Below are positions 20,899 to 34,070 of a stretch of DNA of 64,000 bases, piece by piece; positions within the stretch are counted from its first letter, which is position 1; every line of letters starts with the position of its first letter. This DNA is from Alligator mississippiensis. Its lineage: Eukaryota; Chordata; Crocodylia; Alligatoridae. The DNA lies in contig NC_081824.1 in the NCBI RefSeq assembly GCF_030867095.1, forward strand, positions 140,645,433 through 140,709,432, written 5' to 3'. The notes beneath the pieces were generated by a model, which was not told where the DNA came from, made no database searches, and saw nothing but the letters and a program-made list of their open reading frames with translations. A program made the position numbers and the translations under genes.

Positions 20899-22376
20899 AA
20901 AATCATAGAATCATAGAAAATTAGAGTTGGAAGGGACCTCAAGAGGTCATCTAGTCCAACTCCCTGCCCAAAGCAGGACTATCCCCAGCTAGAACATCCC
21001 AGCCGAGGCTTTGTCTGGCTGAGTCTTAAAAACCTCCAAGGAAGGAGATTCCACAACTTCTCTGGGTAACCTGTTCCAGTGCTTTACTACCCTCCTTATA
21101 AGAAAAATTTGCCTAATATCTATCTTGTTGTAATTTGAGACCATTGCTCCTTGTTCTGTCATCTGCCACCACTGAGAACAGTCTAACTCCTTTGGAACTA
21201 CCCTTTAGGTAGTTGAAAGCTGCTATTAAATCCCCTCTCAGTCTTGTTTTCTTCCAACTAAATAAGCCCAGCTCCCTCAGCATCTCCTTAGAAATCATGT
21301 GCCTCAGCCCCCTAACCATTTTAATTGCTCTCCACTGGACTCTCTCCAATTTGTCCACATCCTTTCTGTAGTGGGAAGGGGGTGGGGGGAGAGTGCAAAA
21401 CTGGACACAGTACTCCAGATGTGGCCTCACCAGTGCCAAGATCTGCTAGCAACACTTCTCCAATGCAGCCCAGTACGAGCTGCTGCTTAGCCAGTCGGTC
21501 CCCAATCTGTATTGGTGCCTGGGATTGTTCCATCCTAAGTGCAGGACTTTGCACTTATCATGAATGAACCTCATGAGATTTCTTTTAGTCCAATCCTGCA
21601 GTGTCTAGGTCTCTCTGAATCCTAGCCCTACCCTCCAGGGTATCTATTACTCCCCATATCTTGGTGTCATCTGCAAAGTTGCTGAGGATATGCTCAATCC
21701 CATCTTCCAGGTTGTGGATAAAAATATTGAAGAAAATTGGCCCCAGGACCAACCAACTCCTGGGGCACTCCACTTGATTCCAAATGCCAACTAGACATCA
21801 AGCCATTGATTACTACCCTTTGAGCCCAACAATCCAGCTAGCTTTCTATCCCCCTTAGGGTCCATTCATCCATCCCATACTTCCTTACCTTGCTCACGAG
21901 AATGTTGTAGGAGACCATATCAAAAGCCTTGCTAAAGTCAAGATACATCACAAATCACATCCACTGCTCTCCCCACATCCACAGTACCAGTCACCTCGTC
22001 ATACAAGGCAATCAGGTTGGTCAGGCATGACTTGCGCTTGGTGAATCCATGCTGACTGTTCCTAATCACCACCTTCTTTGCCAAGTGCTTAGAAGTGGAT
22101 TCCTTAATGACCTGCTCCATAATTTTTCCAGGGATAGACATGAGGCTGACTGCAATGTCTGTAGCTCCCTGAATCCTCCTTCTTCCCTTTTTTAAAAATG
22201 GGCACTTTATTTGCCCTTTTCCAATCATCTGGGACCTCTCCTAATTGCCACAAGATTTCAGAGATAATGGCCAGCAGTTCTGAAAACACATCAGCCAGCT
22301 CCCTCAGCACCCTTGGGTGCATCACATCTGGCCCCATGGACTTGTACATATCCAGCTTTTCTAAATTCTCCCAACA
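20899..22376 (-). mobile_element. CR1: CR1 LINE, about 1.5 kb, RT fragments
   Basis: Starts at the antisense 3' end (TCATAGAATCATAGAA) and runs far into the RT domain. Minus-strand fragments, C- to N-terminal along +, are [17 protein letters not shown] (21113-21439), NFADDTKIWGVIDTLEG with the FADD catalytic box (21585-21773), NSQHGFTKRKSCLTNLIALYD (21938-22228) and SMGPDVMHPRVLRELADV..PDDWKRANKVPIFKKG (22104-22349). Several stops and frameshifts separate them. 5'-truncated, dead copy; the longest CR1 in the window. Confidence 0.93.
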
Positions 22377-24028
22377 AAAGTTTTTCTATTAACTTTAGTG
22401 TTTCTCAAAAATGTCATTCTATTAAATTCCGTTTTTAACAGTGGAATTTAAAGGAAAAACTCTACATTGACATCACACTGGGTCCTTAGCTCTTTCCTTA
22501 TGTAATAGAAGTAGAAAATTATGGTTATCCCAGAAAATCAGTTATAAAATTTGATGATGTCTAGATACCACGGTGATTAGGCAAGAAGGAATTAATTAAA
22601 GGAAAACTGATGTCCAGACCACATTTATGAACTGCATTTTGAATGTTTGAAATATATCTACAGGATTCCACCACTGCTTTGTAACAGTCGTACTAAACAT
22701 TTAAGAACTCCTACATGCAACATATAATATGCATAAAACACCATATAACATGCTTAAACACTCAACCGCTTTATCTACAGAAAGCAAAAAATAAAGATGG
22801 TGTGCAATTTTACATGGAAAATCCATGAATCTGGCATTGGATTTATATTTAAATGGTATTCTGCCATACACAAATTATGTATCTGTTCAGAGCCTTTCCA
22901 TTTTAAATAACTGTGGTTGAAGGGGTGAGTATTCTCCTGCATAACATCTCATCACGTATGTATTTATGGACAGGTAATACTAGCTTTATGGTTAATATCT
23001 ATCTCACTGTATTTGAGTTCATCACTCATGGTTTTATAAAGTCTTCGAGACAGAATGAGGAATCCATATCCATGGGAATAAATATGGATAAGAGAATGAT
23101 TGTGAATTATCTATGAATAGTTATTTTGGTGCAATATTGTGATGCTTTAGAGTACAGAAAAATAAAACATATTTTAACGTCAAGACATACATTATATTTA
23201 TTTCCATTGCATAGCATTGATAGTTTATCCTCACTTCATAAAGGATCAAGATATAAGAAATTTTGGTTTTTGAAATTTGAAATATTTTTAACAGCCTACA
23301 CACTTTGAGCCATTGTTAAATGAAAGCAGATCCATCTGAGCTATGAACACACATTTGAAGTAAGAACCATGTGAATGAAAATAGCAAAATTGTCACTTTC
23401 ATTTAAAACAATAATAGCCAGGGTTTTTTTACTACAGCAAAGAGCTGCTTGGTGGAGAAATGGGTAAGGGTGATGTATAAAGTTGGCTATAGCCTTAGCT
23501 CTGCCTTAGCCTAAACATACATTAGACTCTCCTTGGTGCTCTAACCTACACCAGCCAGCAACAGCATCGAAAGGAGCATCTGTGGCTGGGAAAAACCAGA
23601 ACACTACATGCCTCACTGCATCCTAGAAACACACTCATACTGTACAAGCTCTACTTCCACTAGGGGGATGCAAACAATTTCTGCTTCCTTTGATGCCACA
23701 TCAATTTGGCCCTGTGAATCCAAACTGCTGTAGCACTACTACTCGGTGTTGCTAGAGTCTGATTATTCAGGAGGAGGAGAAGGGAAATGTTCCATAAAGA
23801 AAGACATGACTTCCATTAAAATGAAGAATATGGAACTTATTTTTCTTAAAGTTTTTCATTTCTTCATTTAGTCTTATGTGGAAAAACAGGAATACTCTGC
23901 TTTGCATTAACATAAAACACTTCCTTTCATTAGGAAGGTGAATGTACATCCTTATTAATATTCCAGGTAGGAAAACATAGTGCTGAGTATAATCACAGGG
24001 CCTGATCCTGCTCACATTGAACTCAGTG
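22377..24028. other. Unique AT-rich noncoding DNA
   Basis: No gene or repeat recognised. Short frames only. Confidence 0.5.
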
Positions 24029-24370
24029 GCTGCCTATAGATGTGCTCATTCATATTCTAATTAGAATGCGAATGAGAAGACTCAATTAATTGAGCAGATT
24101 AATCAAGTCTGCTCCATGTTCTAATTAGAACATGAATGAGTTGCCTCACCATCACCTGTATTAAGACTCCTCCACATATTAAAATGGCTGTGGGGACACT
24201 TTAACTAAAGCTCGTCGAATTATCTTTAGTTAAAGTGCCCTTGTAGCTATTTTAAAATGTGGGGGGCTTAATACACATGACAGTGAGCCATTCTAATTAT
24301 AGCAGCTGTCAGGAAACCACTCTAATTAAAATGACCCCTCCCTACCCTCAAGCACATGTATAAGCACCCA
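24029..24370. mobile_element. Palindromic MITE, family B
   Basis: Ends TGGCTGCCTATAGATGTGCTC and, inverted, TGGGTGCTTATACATGTGCTT. The interior contains paired TTCTAATTAGAA words and an inverted block around AAATGGCTGTGGGG/ TTTAACTAAAG. Related copies lie at 27128 and 33186. Noncoding. Confidence 0.75.
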
Positions 24371-26321
24371 ATGTGTTGACTTCAATGGGAACAGAAGTTA
24401 GCTCACAGCTGAGTCTAGCTCTGTCCCTGAAGCTCTCATCAGGACTTAATAATAGTTGATTGTTTAAATCTTTTTATTCATTTGCCTTGACTTGAGAGCA
24501 GTTCCACCAAAATCTAATAAACTAATCATTAACTGGCTTGCAGTGTATATTATAGCTTCTTTAAAACTCAAACTTGACAATCTCAGCACTAGAATACCAG
24601 CAAATTCACAGAAGCATAGCCATTTCTCCTGCTGGATGTGTGATAATTGTTTTTCTACTCATTTACATTCAAAAGTAATTAAACCATACAAGAAAACTAT
24701 GTACTGTAGTCTCGGTGCAGTATGTGCACTGTTTTGGGGTTATGCAGCGATTCCATGAAAACATCACAGTGGGAGCTATAGTTCATTTACATTGTCACTT
24801 TCTAAAAATTTTCAGAAACGTACCCTTGAAAGAATTAGGTCACACAAAATGTGGCCTAAGGGTTTCTTCTTTCTGTTTTCCCCAGTGGAGCTCTGCAGCT
24901 GATGTGATAAAAACTGTTCTACATCAATAATTTTTAGAGTTCACGTTACCTGAAAAATGTATTTGGTTTTTGGAAATAAATCAGGTTTTTAAATGAGGGA
25001 AATTCCTTCACTTTAATTCTAGATCTGTTTACTTGCCATTAATGTACTAGTATTTCAGCACACATCCAGGTGTACACCGAGCATTTGCAGCATTCTGTTG
25101 CTGTAACTATCATTTTCTGGCTCCTCTTCTCATTACATCAGTTAATGCCATGTATTGCATATTTAGCTGGCAAGTAGGGAGAATAAAATAACTAATGTAG
25201 ACCTTCCCTTCCTTCTGGACGTGATAATCACACCCAGAATGTAAAATAATGGCAGTTTAAAAGCAGATTTGCTTGAAACAGCTAGTATTTATTTCTGTGT
25301 TACTCTGTAAAAAACACTGGTGGAATTCTGCAATTGAAAATGCATCTTCTCCAGTTATGATGGTACTGGACCTTATGACATTCCTGAATCCAAAGTACAG
25401 TAAAGGAGATGAAGAATAAGAATGTGATCATTCTTTTTCATTCTGATAATGAGATAATTAACAACATAGGAGGAGTTAAGTTCTCTTGTTTACACTTCTG
25501 CAACTCACTGACTTCCAAGGAGTTGTTTCAGTAAAACTCAGAGCAGTATTTAGCCTCTTATTTCCTGCTAACTGGTACATGATTGCCTTACATATCTTTT
25601 TAATTAAGAAATGATTAGATATAAGATAAACAGACTATGGCTCTGATTTTGCAATCACATACACATACAAATGTTTGCTCAGTCAGAACCTATAGGAGAT
25701 ATTTGACTTATGGGTACATTTAATGTAGAATTGAGCAACTTCATTTTTTGAAGATGAATTTGATTAATTTTGTTTTCTGAGGCTTCTGACAGTAGTTAGA
25801 CGTTCTCTCTTTCTTTTCTTTAATCTATGCATTTTTACACCTTGTCTTTAAGAGTTTTATTATTAAAATTATTATTATTATCATTATAGCACATTTCTTC
25901 TATTTTCAAACTAAGAACTTCATAGACAAAGGTTAATTTTGCTGTTCATTGGGCAACATGATCACTGCCTTTTTTTGGTTATATATACTGGATAGTCTTC
26001 TGGTTTTGTCTGATTTAAAGGATAAGCTTTCTGTCAGATGAACCATCGTTTTTTCTCTGTAGAGTGCCTTACATAGCGGGGCTTTTAGGTGTTTGTATAG
26101 TGCAAGTAAATCATAACAAGAAAAAGAACTTTTGTAGGTGTTCCTTAACTTCTTAATTTTGTAGATAAATAAAACCAGCTATGAATAAACAAAAATAAAA
26201 GTAAGACAATCTAACTGTTGACAGATGGTTTAAGGCAGAGCATTTCAAACGTTGATGACTAAAGTTATATATGTGTACATGCATATAATTCCACGGTTAG
26301 GCCTCTAAACATCTAAGTCAA
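24371..26321. other. Unique noncoding DNA
   Basis: No supported gene. Contains a short (ATT)n run near 25857-25885. Confidence 0.5.
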
Positions 26322-26455
26322 TGGCCAACTGTATAGTTGAGAGAGCTGTTGGACAAGGTTTCGGGCATCAAGTGCCCTTCCTCAGATCATCTGATGAATA
26401 ATACTTGATGCCCAAAAGTTTATCCAACAGTGCCACCAACTATACAGTTGGTCCA
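26322..26455. repeat. Foldback element (about 55-bp arms)
   Basis: TGGCCAACTGTATAGTTG at the left pairs with CAACTATACAGTTGGTCC at the right. Inner blocks (CTGTTGGACAAGG.., GGGCATCAAG) also pair with their inverted counterparts (TTTATCCAACAG, CTTGATGCCC). The inner sequence CAGATCATCTGATGA is itself palindromic. The phrasing matches a common reptile interspersed repeat. Confidence 0.75.
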
Positions 26456-27127
26456 ATAAAATATGTAATAAAAAATCCTTGCCTCATACATTTCCTTGAC
26501 CATCCTGTAACCCTACTAAGCAATGGCCTAATATACAGAAGTTCTAAGCAGCTGTACCTCTGGTTTCTTGAGTTGTGGGGAGCAGAAAATTAGCCTGCTT
26601 ATATCACTGACTTAAAATGTATTTAGCTACTTAACTATGGGCAGCAAAAGTAGGTCTAAATTCATGAATTGGCTTCTTTTACAGCTGTTTCATTATTAAC
26701 ACTGACATTTTTATTTAAAAAGAAAGATGTGAAAGTTTCTCTTTGGCCAGCATAGCTGGGCTGAGTTCTCTTTCTTGGTCTTATTATGGTTTTTATGACT
26801 ATTTAGTCGGGGGGGGGGGGGTCCAGTAGAAGACGAAAGATAGCTATTTCAAGTGGCAGATATGACCTGACAATCAAAGTTTTAATACAATCCTTCCACA
26901 TATAGATGTATACCTAATCCCAAAATGCTGCATACAATTCTTTTAGGCATTGTGTTAAAGGTGGGCATTAAAAAAAAATAATAATGGGAGTATTTTATTT
27001 TTTAAACTAACACATTGCCCAAAAAAAGTGTTAGGGTCTCATCACAAGAAAATAAAGCTTTAAGTTTCTCCACAGAACAAGCAGCTTCCCTATTTTGCTT
27101 CCCAAGTGTCAACCAATGGAGTCTCTA
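26456..27127. other. Noncoding DNA with poly-G tract
   Basis: Unique-looking DNA with a run of 13 G at 26809-26821. No gene supported. Confidence 0.55.
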
Positions 27128-27472
27128 GAGACACCTATACACATGGCCAATGACTGCTCCAACACGTTCTAATTAGAATGTGTCAGAGTAGGCTCGATTA
27201 ATTGAGCCTGCTGGAGTGTGCTAATAAGCATGCTCCAGGAGCCTCAGCGTCATGTGTATCCAGGATCCCTATGCTTCAAAATGGCGATGGGGGTGCTTAA
27301 ATTAAAGTTTGTTGAAAAAGCTTTAGATAAAGAACCCCTGCCACCATTTTGAAGTGAAGGATGCTGAATACACAAGACACTGTGGGCACTTTAATTACAG
27401 CAGCTCCCCAGAGCTGCTCTAATTAAAGCTCCCCCTTTCCCCACTGCAGGACACATATAAGGACACCCCTAG
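27128..27472. mobile_element. Palindromic MITE, family B
   Basis: Ends GACACCTATACACATGGCC and, inverted, AGGGGTGTCCTTATATGTGTCC. The interior has ACGTTCTAATTAGAATGTG and an inverted AAATGGCGATGGGGGTGC / ACCATTTTGAAG block. Same architecture as 24029-24370. Confidence 0.75.
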
Positions 27473-28040
27473 GTGTCAGAATTGTGGAGTAAATGTTAAA
27501 ATTATGAAACTTGGCAGAGTGATACACCTAACTGTCCAGTTTGATATAAGATTTGGAGCCTCTTCAAAATGATGCAGCATAATGTCATTATTACCTCAAA
27601 ACAACATCATTTGTTTCAGAATTTAAATTTCTACACCAGGGGTGTATTATTAAAAGACAGTTTCACTCCAACAGCATATATTGAATAATCAATTAATTAA
27701 ATCCATAATTACCAGATTCCTATGGCTATTGTGAATTTTGAATGCTTATTTCTGTAATGTATCTTATCTATATACAATCTAATTTGTCAGCTCCCATGCT
27801 AAGTTTTAATTTGTATTCTGTAACATAAAGTACATTATAAACCCAGTCTTTTAATTTCAGGAATAAACATATGAAGTTCTTGATGCCTTTCTGACATAAT
27901 GATGCATCATATACAAATACATTTTAGTAAGTCATCCTGACTCCTCACCTGTGACCCACACATACAGCTGCAAAGTTTAAAAGTTTCTTTTAAAAATGAG
28001 TGAGCTATTACCTTATTTACCTAAATCTAAGACAACCCTA
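27473..28040. other. Unique AT-rich noncoding DNA
   Basis: Nothing recognised. Confidence 0.5.
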
Positions 28041-28130
28041 AATTTAAGACAACATCCCAATAATTAGATTCTAGACATTTGTTATAAGTTTCCATGTCTG
28101 GAGTCTAATTATTGGAAGGTCATCTTAAAT
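28041..28130. repeat. Foldback, arms about 38 bp
   Basis: AATTTAAGACAACATCCCAA..AATTAGATTCTAGACA at the left pairs, with several mismatches, with TGTCTGGAGTCTAATTATTGG..GATGACC-type sequence at the right. The flanking 'ttacctaaatctaagacaacc' recalls a widespread vertebrate DNA-transposon end. Confidence 0.6.
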
Positions 28131-28690
28131 CCATTCTTGCCACCACTGCAGCACAGAAAACAGTGGGAGAGGCAGTAGGGTGGCAGCAGTAAGGGAAAGG
28201 TGGCAGAGAGGTGGGGGGCAGGTTTCCCTCAAACCTTGAATGCCCTGCCCCTTCTTCCCCTGGTTTCTCCCTCCTGCAGCCTCTGCTGTCCTCTGACTTT
28301 TTCTTTGTCCCAGCTCTGGCACCACTCCAGCCTTGGGCACAGAGCACATTCATGCCCCAGCCACAGCCTCCGCCTCTGCTACTACCAGTCCAAGCTGGGG
28401 CCACAGCATGCTTGCTCCATGTCCCAGGCTGGCTGTAGCAAGGGTAAGCGGCAGAGGCAGGGCAGGGAAGAAGCTAGGGAGGGAGACAGAGAGGGAGACA
28501 GGTGGGATGAGGGCCTGAGCTGCGGTGGGGGGGGCAGAGGCTACAGGGGGAAATGGTGGTGGGATGAGCAGAGGCAGTGTAGGGTTAAGCCAAAGCTGCA
28601 GATCCAGCCCCAACCTCAGCTGAGGCTGAAGTCACAGCAGCCATCTCCCCCCTGCCACCTCATACTCGATTCCAAGGCAAGGAGCCTTTT
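28131..28690. repeat. GC-rich patch, probably repeat interior
   Basis: Strong GC rise with polypurine (GGGAGACAGAGAGGGAGACAGG) and CCAGCC-type words. Overlapping open frames exist on both strands (such as 28200-28706 +, 28350-28613 -), which argues that they are compositional artefacts. It may be the interior of the element whose end is the foldback at 28041. Confidence 0.45.
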
Positions 28691-29694
28691 TTCCCATGTT
28701 AAATGAAGGACTCTTGGTGAGATAGGAGGGTGCATCAGTGGAGAAAAATGATGATTTTACTGCCTCACACTGTTTCTTTTTCCTTATTCCCCTCCTCCCC
28801 AGTACCCTTCCCCTCACTTGGCTGCTGAATTGACATGGAACAGAGAATAGCAAAAAGAGGCAAAAAGGAACAATTGTCCACAATCAAGATGCTCCAGTGG
28901 CTACCAGTCACAATTAAATCCTGCTTACTGCCTGAAGCCCAGATAAATATGTGAAATCCATCAAAGCTGCATGAATGAATGAGGGAGGACTAAATATGCA
29001 TTTTTAACATCAGTGGTCCTGCAGAAAGCTGGTATCCCTTTCCAATAGAAGTCAGCTCCAACAGATGTGCCAGAGTGGTATCCAGAAGGACCGGTGCCAG
29101 AGCCTCTCAGACACAGAGCAGTTGGGTTTCTCCTCTGACATCTCTTTTTGTTTCACACAGGAAACAAACCACCTAAGTCCAGCTGAAATCCAGAAACAAA
29201 GTCCCTACTGCTGCTTGTGGCCTGACTGAAATAGGAGGCCACCAAAAATTCGGCTTCTTTATTCCGCTTATTCCTCTTATTCTGTTGACTTTGGTCATCG
29301 TCTCTTGTTCTTCTACTTCCCTCTCTCCCTGATGTGGAATTTTTGCCCTGTTTAGGCCAGTCTGATCTATTAGTTACTGGTGTATGGCAACAGTGAAGAG
29401 ATGCAGATAAACCTATTAATATTGGAGTGATTTCTTCCATGTCTCCTGAGAATTCAGTCTCAGGGACACTGCCAGCAATTTCAGGAACTGTTGAGACAGA
29501 TGGCTGAGGCACAGGATCTGATAATGTGTTCCTGAGATGACTCACTGACTCCTCAGCATCTTGAAGACTAAGCAAAGAGGGAAGAATATGCTTCCAGGTA
29601 ATCAGGATATTATCAAACCAGCTAGAGATTGCTAATGGAATCCATTACTGGCCCAGGTAATTTCAAAGAAGGGACATCCTAGGAGAGGATATTC
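28691..29694. other. Noncoding DNA with one uncertain minus ORF
   Basis: Mostly unique. The minus-strand frame at 29153-29575 encodes 140 residues rich in Ser, Thr, Gln and Glu, with a basic stretch (QQNKRNKRNKEAEF). It has no recognised domain. It could be a fragment of a transposon-encoded protein or chance. Confidence 0.4.
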
Positions 29695-30990
29695 AGAAGT
29701 GTAGTTGCGCAATTAGAGGTAGATGAAAAGGGCAGCTGCCCTAGTCATCAAGTTAGGAGGAGCACCAGAATTGCCCCACGTCCCACGCAGTCCATGAACC
29801 AACAGCTTTGTCATGCTATGATTTAAATAGTTCCTGGTTGCAGTTGCTTTAAGAGCAACAGAGCCGGGGCGGGCAGAGCATACGTGGTGTGATGGAGCAA
29901 CTCTGCCAGGACTGTCCTGGAGTCAGTCCTGGCATGGCAATGCTTCTGGAGCATGGACTCTCTGCCTCCTGCCCTGCTCTCAGAACCCACCCCCCAACTC
30001 TCGAAATCTGTGTGCCCCCTGCCCTCCCACTCCTGGCCAGAACTGCCCCCTGCTTTCAGAACCGGCCCCCTCCCCTCTTGGGAACACAAGGCCAGGGTTA
30101 GGAGGCTGCAGACACCAGGCTCTCAAGTGCTGTGTGGGGGTGGTATCTACCCCCGCAGGCCACATCTGCAGCCCCATCCACAAGGTGTAGACATAGGGTT
30201 CTGAAGTACCATGTGGGGTAAAAAGTGTCCCCCTGCAGAACTGGGGAACCCTGAGCTCTGGTCACGGCAGTGTGACTTCCTGCAGCCAGAACCCCAGCAG
30301 CACCATGCGCTGTGTCCAGACAAGCTTGGCCACACGCCACACACCACACATTCAGGTGTTCTCCACGCTGCAAGGTAGCAGCACGGAGTTTGGGTTTTTT
30401 TGAACCCAGGAGATCCCAGGGTCCAAAAAACCTGCACGAAAAAAACAGGGCAGTGCATGGGGGGCAGTGCACACTGCCCAAAACTAGAGCCTTGCTGGCC
30501 CGAGCCACGCTCCAGCTGCCAGCCGTGCTCTGAGTGGCAGGATCGCTGCAGCTGCAGCTCCCTCAGGACCCCAGGACCCCAGGTAGGCTGCTGAGGCCAG
30601 CACAGTGGTTACCCACCTGGGGTAACCTGCCATGCATCACAGGCCATGTGGCATAGGCATTCTCCAGGAACAAGTAGCAGCAACAGAAGGTGTACCACTG
30701 CTTCTTGTCCCCAGGGAAACAATTGTCCATGCTTGTGTGGACACAGCCATGGTGGCAGAGGCACAGCCCCCACTGCCCATGAACAAATTACCTCCCTCCC
30801 CCCAAGTTGCAACCGCAAGGACAGGGTTGCAGCCCCAGCTGTGTGTGGACAAAGCATCCTCACTGAGGCAAGAGACCCACTCTGGGGCTGCTGTCTGAAA
30901 GCTGTGAGGAAGCAAGAGAGTGTTAGGTGAGGGAGAAGTGGTCCCTAGGGAGCACTAGCCAATCTGCCCTGACTGGTGGCCTGGACTGCT
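29695..30990. repeat. GC-rich repeat-like block
   Basis: Long GC-rich stretch of CCCCTGCC, CCCCAGCTGTG and GCAGCCCC words with many overlapping frames on both strands, as in the blocks at 38.4 and 43.0 kb. The left edge near 29703 (GTAGTTGCGCAATTAGAGG) may be a decayed transposon end. No clean terminal repeats found. Confidence 0.45.
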
Positions 30991-33185
30991 GTCACCTATT
31001 TCCAGGCAGACAGGGGAGCTGGCAAAGCGTGTTGGGATACGTGCTTTGAGTTCCTCTGGCTGGGTGCTTTTAGCATTGCAGTCCACAGATCATGCAGAAA
31101 GTCATACATTTGTACAGGTTTCAACCAGTTGAATGTCTAACCGCTTTAATTAGCTAAGCTTCAACTGGTTGAATTGAACACTTGTACGCATTCTGCATCT
31201 CACTGGAAAGTTGAATGTACTCAAAGTGAAGAAGCGAAGAGTAAGCATTTCAGCAAAAAGCATAAGAGGTTTTAACTTATAAATGATTTCCCTTTTAGAT
31301 GTTAATCATTCTCCTCTTTCAAGCCATCTTTGTCTTCTGTGAACTACTCTGTAGTAACATATATTAACAAAAAACCTCCATGTTCAAGGAAATGGTTATT
31401 TCATTGTTTCTTGGGTAAAGCTAATCTAATGCAAACACGTACATATACACTTGAGGATCAGAGTGCAAGGAGGTATATTTTTAGTCACCAGGGAAGATTT
31501 GTCTTGACAGCTTTTTACTTTTGTTCTTCATTATAACATAAGAAAATGCAAAGTGACAAGTATCAGACAGGCTGTGCACGGCAGAGCTATGTAGTTGTTT
31601 TTCTGGCTGTTAGTAACAAATCTCTAGACTAGGCTGAATTGACACGGAGCACCCAGCCATGTCGCTCCTTTTCTCTCATCTCTCCTACCCATGCACATTT
31701 GTGTGAATGAAACTTCATCTTCAGTCTAAACAGACTCAGGCTTCTCTAAGCAGCAGATGTGGCAGAAATAGACCCTGCGGGCAATGAATCACAGGTTCAA
31801 CTGTAAAAACAAATTTAATAAACTTTGCACTTACTTAATATTCCTTAAAAATACGAAGGGTCCTAAGCTGCTTTATCATGTGTGGATATGCAGAGTGATG
31901 CATGAAGAGTTTCTGACCCTGTCAGCTTTGTCACAGCAAAATGTCAGTATATCTAGTGCTGATTGGGATGGGACTGAATTTTTCAGACTTTGGGTTATAT
32001 GGGGAGTCTGTTTTTGTTCTGTACTCCAGGTTTTATGGTAAGCTGCCCTGAGCCTTCTTTGTATAGGATGGCATGTAAATCTAATAATTAAATAAATAAT
32101 TAAATACAGTGAACAGTGCGGGGAGAAGTTATGCATGACCCCCTACCCTTGAAGTTATGGTTTAAAACTCTAGTCAGCTAACAGGCACACCACATGGTAC
32201 ACGATATACACTTCTTCTCCTTAAGGGTTGGTTGTATATGTCCCCCTAAGTTCTTCTTCCAGACTCACCCTGAACTGCTATGTATAGATTCCAGCTGTGG
32301 TAACCGCTGCACAACTGGCATTACTTTCTGCAGGAGTTATATGATGGGAATTAAACCAAAATACAGACAAACCTGAGCAGCTAAGCTCAGAAACAGATCT
32401 GACTTTTCCTAAACCTTTGGGATATTTAGACCCAGAGTTGGGCTTGGGGTCAATCTCTAGAAAAAGCACATGAAATTAATACAGAGCAGTACCAGGAGTG
32501 TTGCACTTTTAGATTTTACATTTTGGAACACCCATGCAGCTCTTTATCATTCAGTGCAGCACCGCTAGTGCAAATAAGGGCAAAGTTTGCCCCGTTGTGT
32601 GTTATATGACCTATTCAAAAGAAGAGCAGTAGAATTTTACTTCTATAGGCAGCATTAAAAATAAATGAAGTTAAAAGACCGACTTCATTGGATGTAGAAA
32701 TCAGATATCACAATAAGAGACACTATATAGATTAGTCCAATTATACTAATGTAAAAATTACAACTTTGTACTGTACTTGTACATGCCAACAATAGAATAA
32801 TATCACAGATACAGGAGAGCAGTTACTCCATTCTTTATTCTGACATCTCTAAGTAGGCCCCATTACTAATTTTTTCCAAAAATAGTATTTTAAATGCGGG
32901 GAAGAATATATTAACATTCTTATTAGAACAGTATTATTGTCTTGAAATAATGAGCACAAATAATGCAATAGTTCACAAAATAAGTAGGATAATTATACAT
33001 GCTTATATGAAAGTATCCCCCCATGTCAAAAAGTATATTAACATTAATATGTTAATCTGTCGGAAGAAAACATTAGCAATTTCTAATCTTAGTGCCTGCT
33101 ATTTACATTTGTCTTTGTTTGTTATATTACATATCATTGCATTTAAGTCTCACAAAGATTAAGAGACAGATCCAGATTGGCTTTG
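30991..33185. other. Unique noncoding DNA
   Basis: No gene or repeat supported. Confidence 0.5.
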
Positions 33186-33554
33186 TGGGCACTTAGGGTG
33201 TTTTTCCAGGAGTGGGAGGTGGGGGGACTTTAATTAGAGTGGCTCCGAGAGCTGCTGTAATTAAAGAACCCAGAGCATCTCATGTACTAGCACCCCCATA
33301 CTTCAAAATGGCAACAGGGGCACTTTATCTAAAGCTCATCAAACAAGCTTCAAATAAAGCACCTCCACTGCCATTTTGAAGCACAAGGATGCTGATACAC
33401 AAAACATGAAGGCTGGCTGGAGCGCAGTAATTACCATGCTCCAGCAGACTCGATTAATCGATTAATTTTTAATGAAAATGATTAATTGAGTTTGCTCCAG
33501 CACACTGTAAATACAGTGTGTTGAAGCAGCTTCCAGGCTCATATATAGGCACCC
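33186..33554. mobile_element. Palindromic MITE, family B
   Basis: The left end TGGGCACTTAGGGTG and the inverted right end TGGGTGCCTATATATGAGCC match family B ends. The interior has the inverted AAATGGCAACAGGGGCAC / GCCATTTTGAAG pair and ATTAATCGATTAAT. Orientation is opposite to the 27-kb copy. Confidence 0.7.
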
Positions 33555-33933
33555 ATTAGCATGACTTAGGCAGAATTTAGATATAAACCATGAAGAGTGA
33601 TCCATAGAGATCCAGTGATCACTGCAAATGCCTGGATTCATGAAGTGCTTCTACTTTGCCCTGTAAAGATCCCTAGGATGCTCAGAAGCAATCCAAACCA
33701 GCTACTTATATGCCTCCCTCTTGACTAAATTCTGCTGTGATTCAAATTGGTGCTGGGAGGCACCTAAATGCCCCATAAGTCCCCATTTCCATGGGTGAGG
33801 TCTAAGTACACTGACCAATTATGTGCAGCTCAATAAAAAATGGAGAAGGAATAGCTTGGAGTTTTAGGCATCCTGTGAGATTCAAATCCACATCCCCCAA
33901 TGTCCAGGACAGCATACTGACCCCAAGAGAATT
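33555..33933. other. Noncoding DNA
   Basis: Nothing recognised. Confidence 0.5.
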
Positions 33934-33941
33934 TACTAGAC

Positions 33942-34062
33942 TAGTGATGCCCAACCTTTCTGGGCTGTGGACTAGATGACTGGTGTGGGGTCATTCTGCA
34001 GGTTGGGCCTAGTGCACAGGATTGGTCCATGGACCCAATCCAGCATGGGATTATCACCACTG
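33942..34062. mobile_element. Short hAT-like element (121 bp)
   Basis: Ends TAGTGATGCCCAACC and, inverted, CAGTGGTGATAATCC are hAT-type termini. Flanking octamers TACTAGAC (33934-33941) and CATTAGAC (34063-34070) agree at six of eight positions, as an aged 8-bp target duplication. No coding capacity. Confidence 0.7.
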
Positions 34063-34070
34063 CATTAGAC

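Noticed and set aside
20122..22349. RT-like ORFs as host genes
   Set aside because: They are pieces of 5'-truncated, frameshifted CR1 LINEs with the typical 3' ends.
28120..28706. 168-codon + frame and opposing minus frames
   Set aside because: High-GC composition artefact in a probable transposon interior. No splice or codon evidence.
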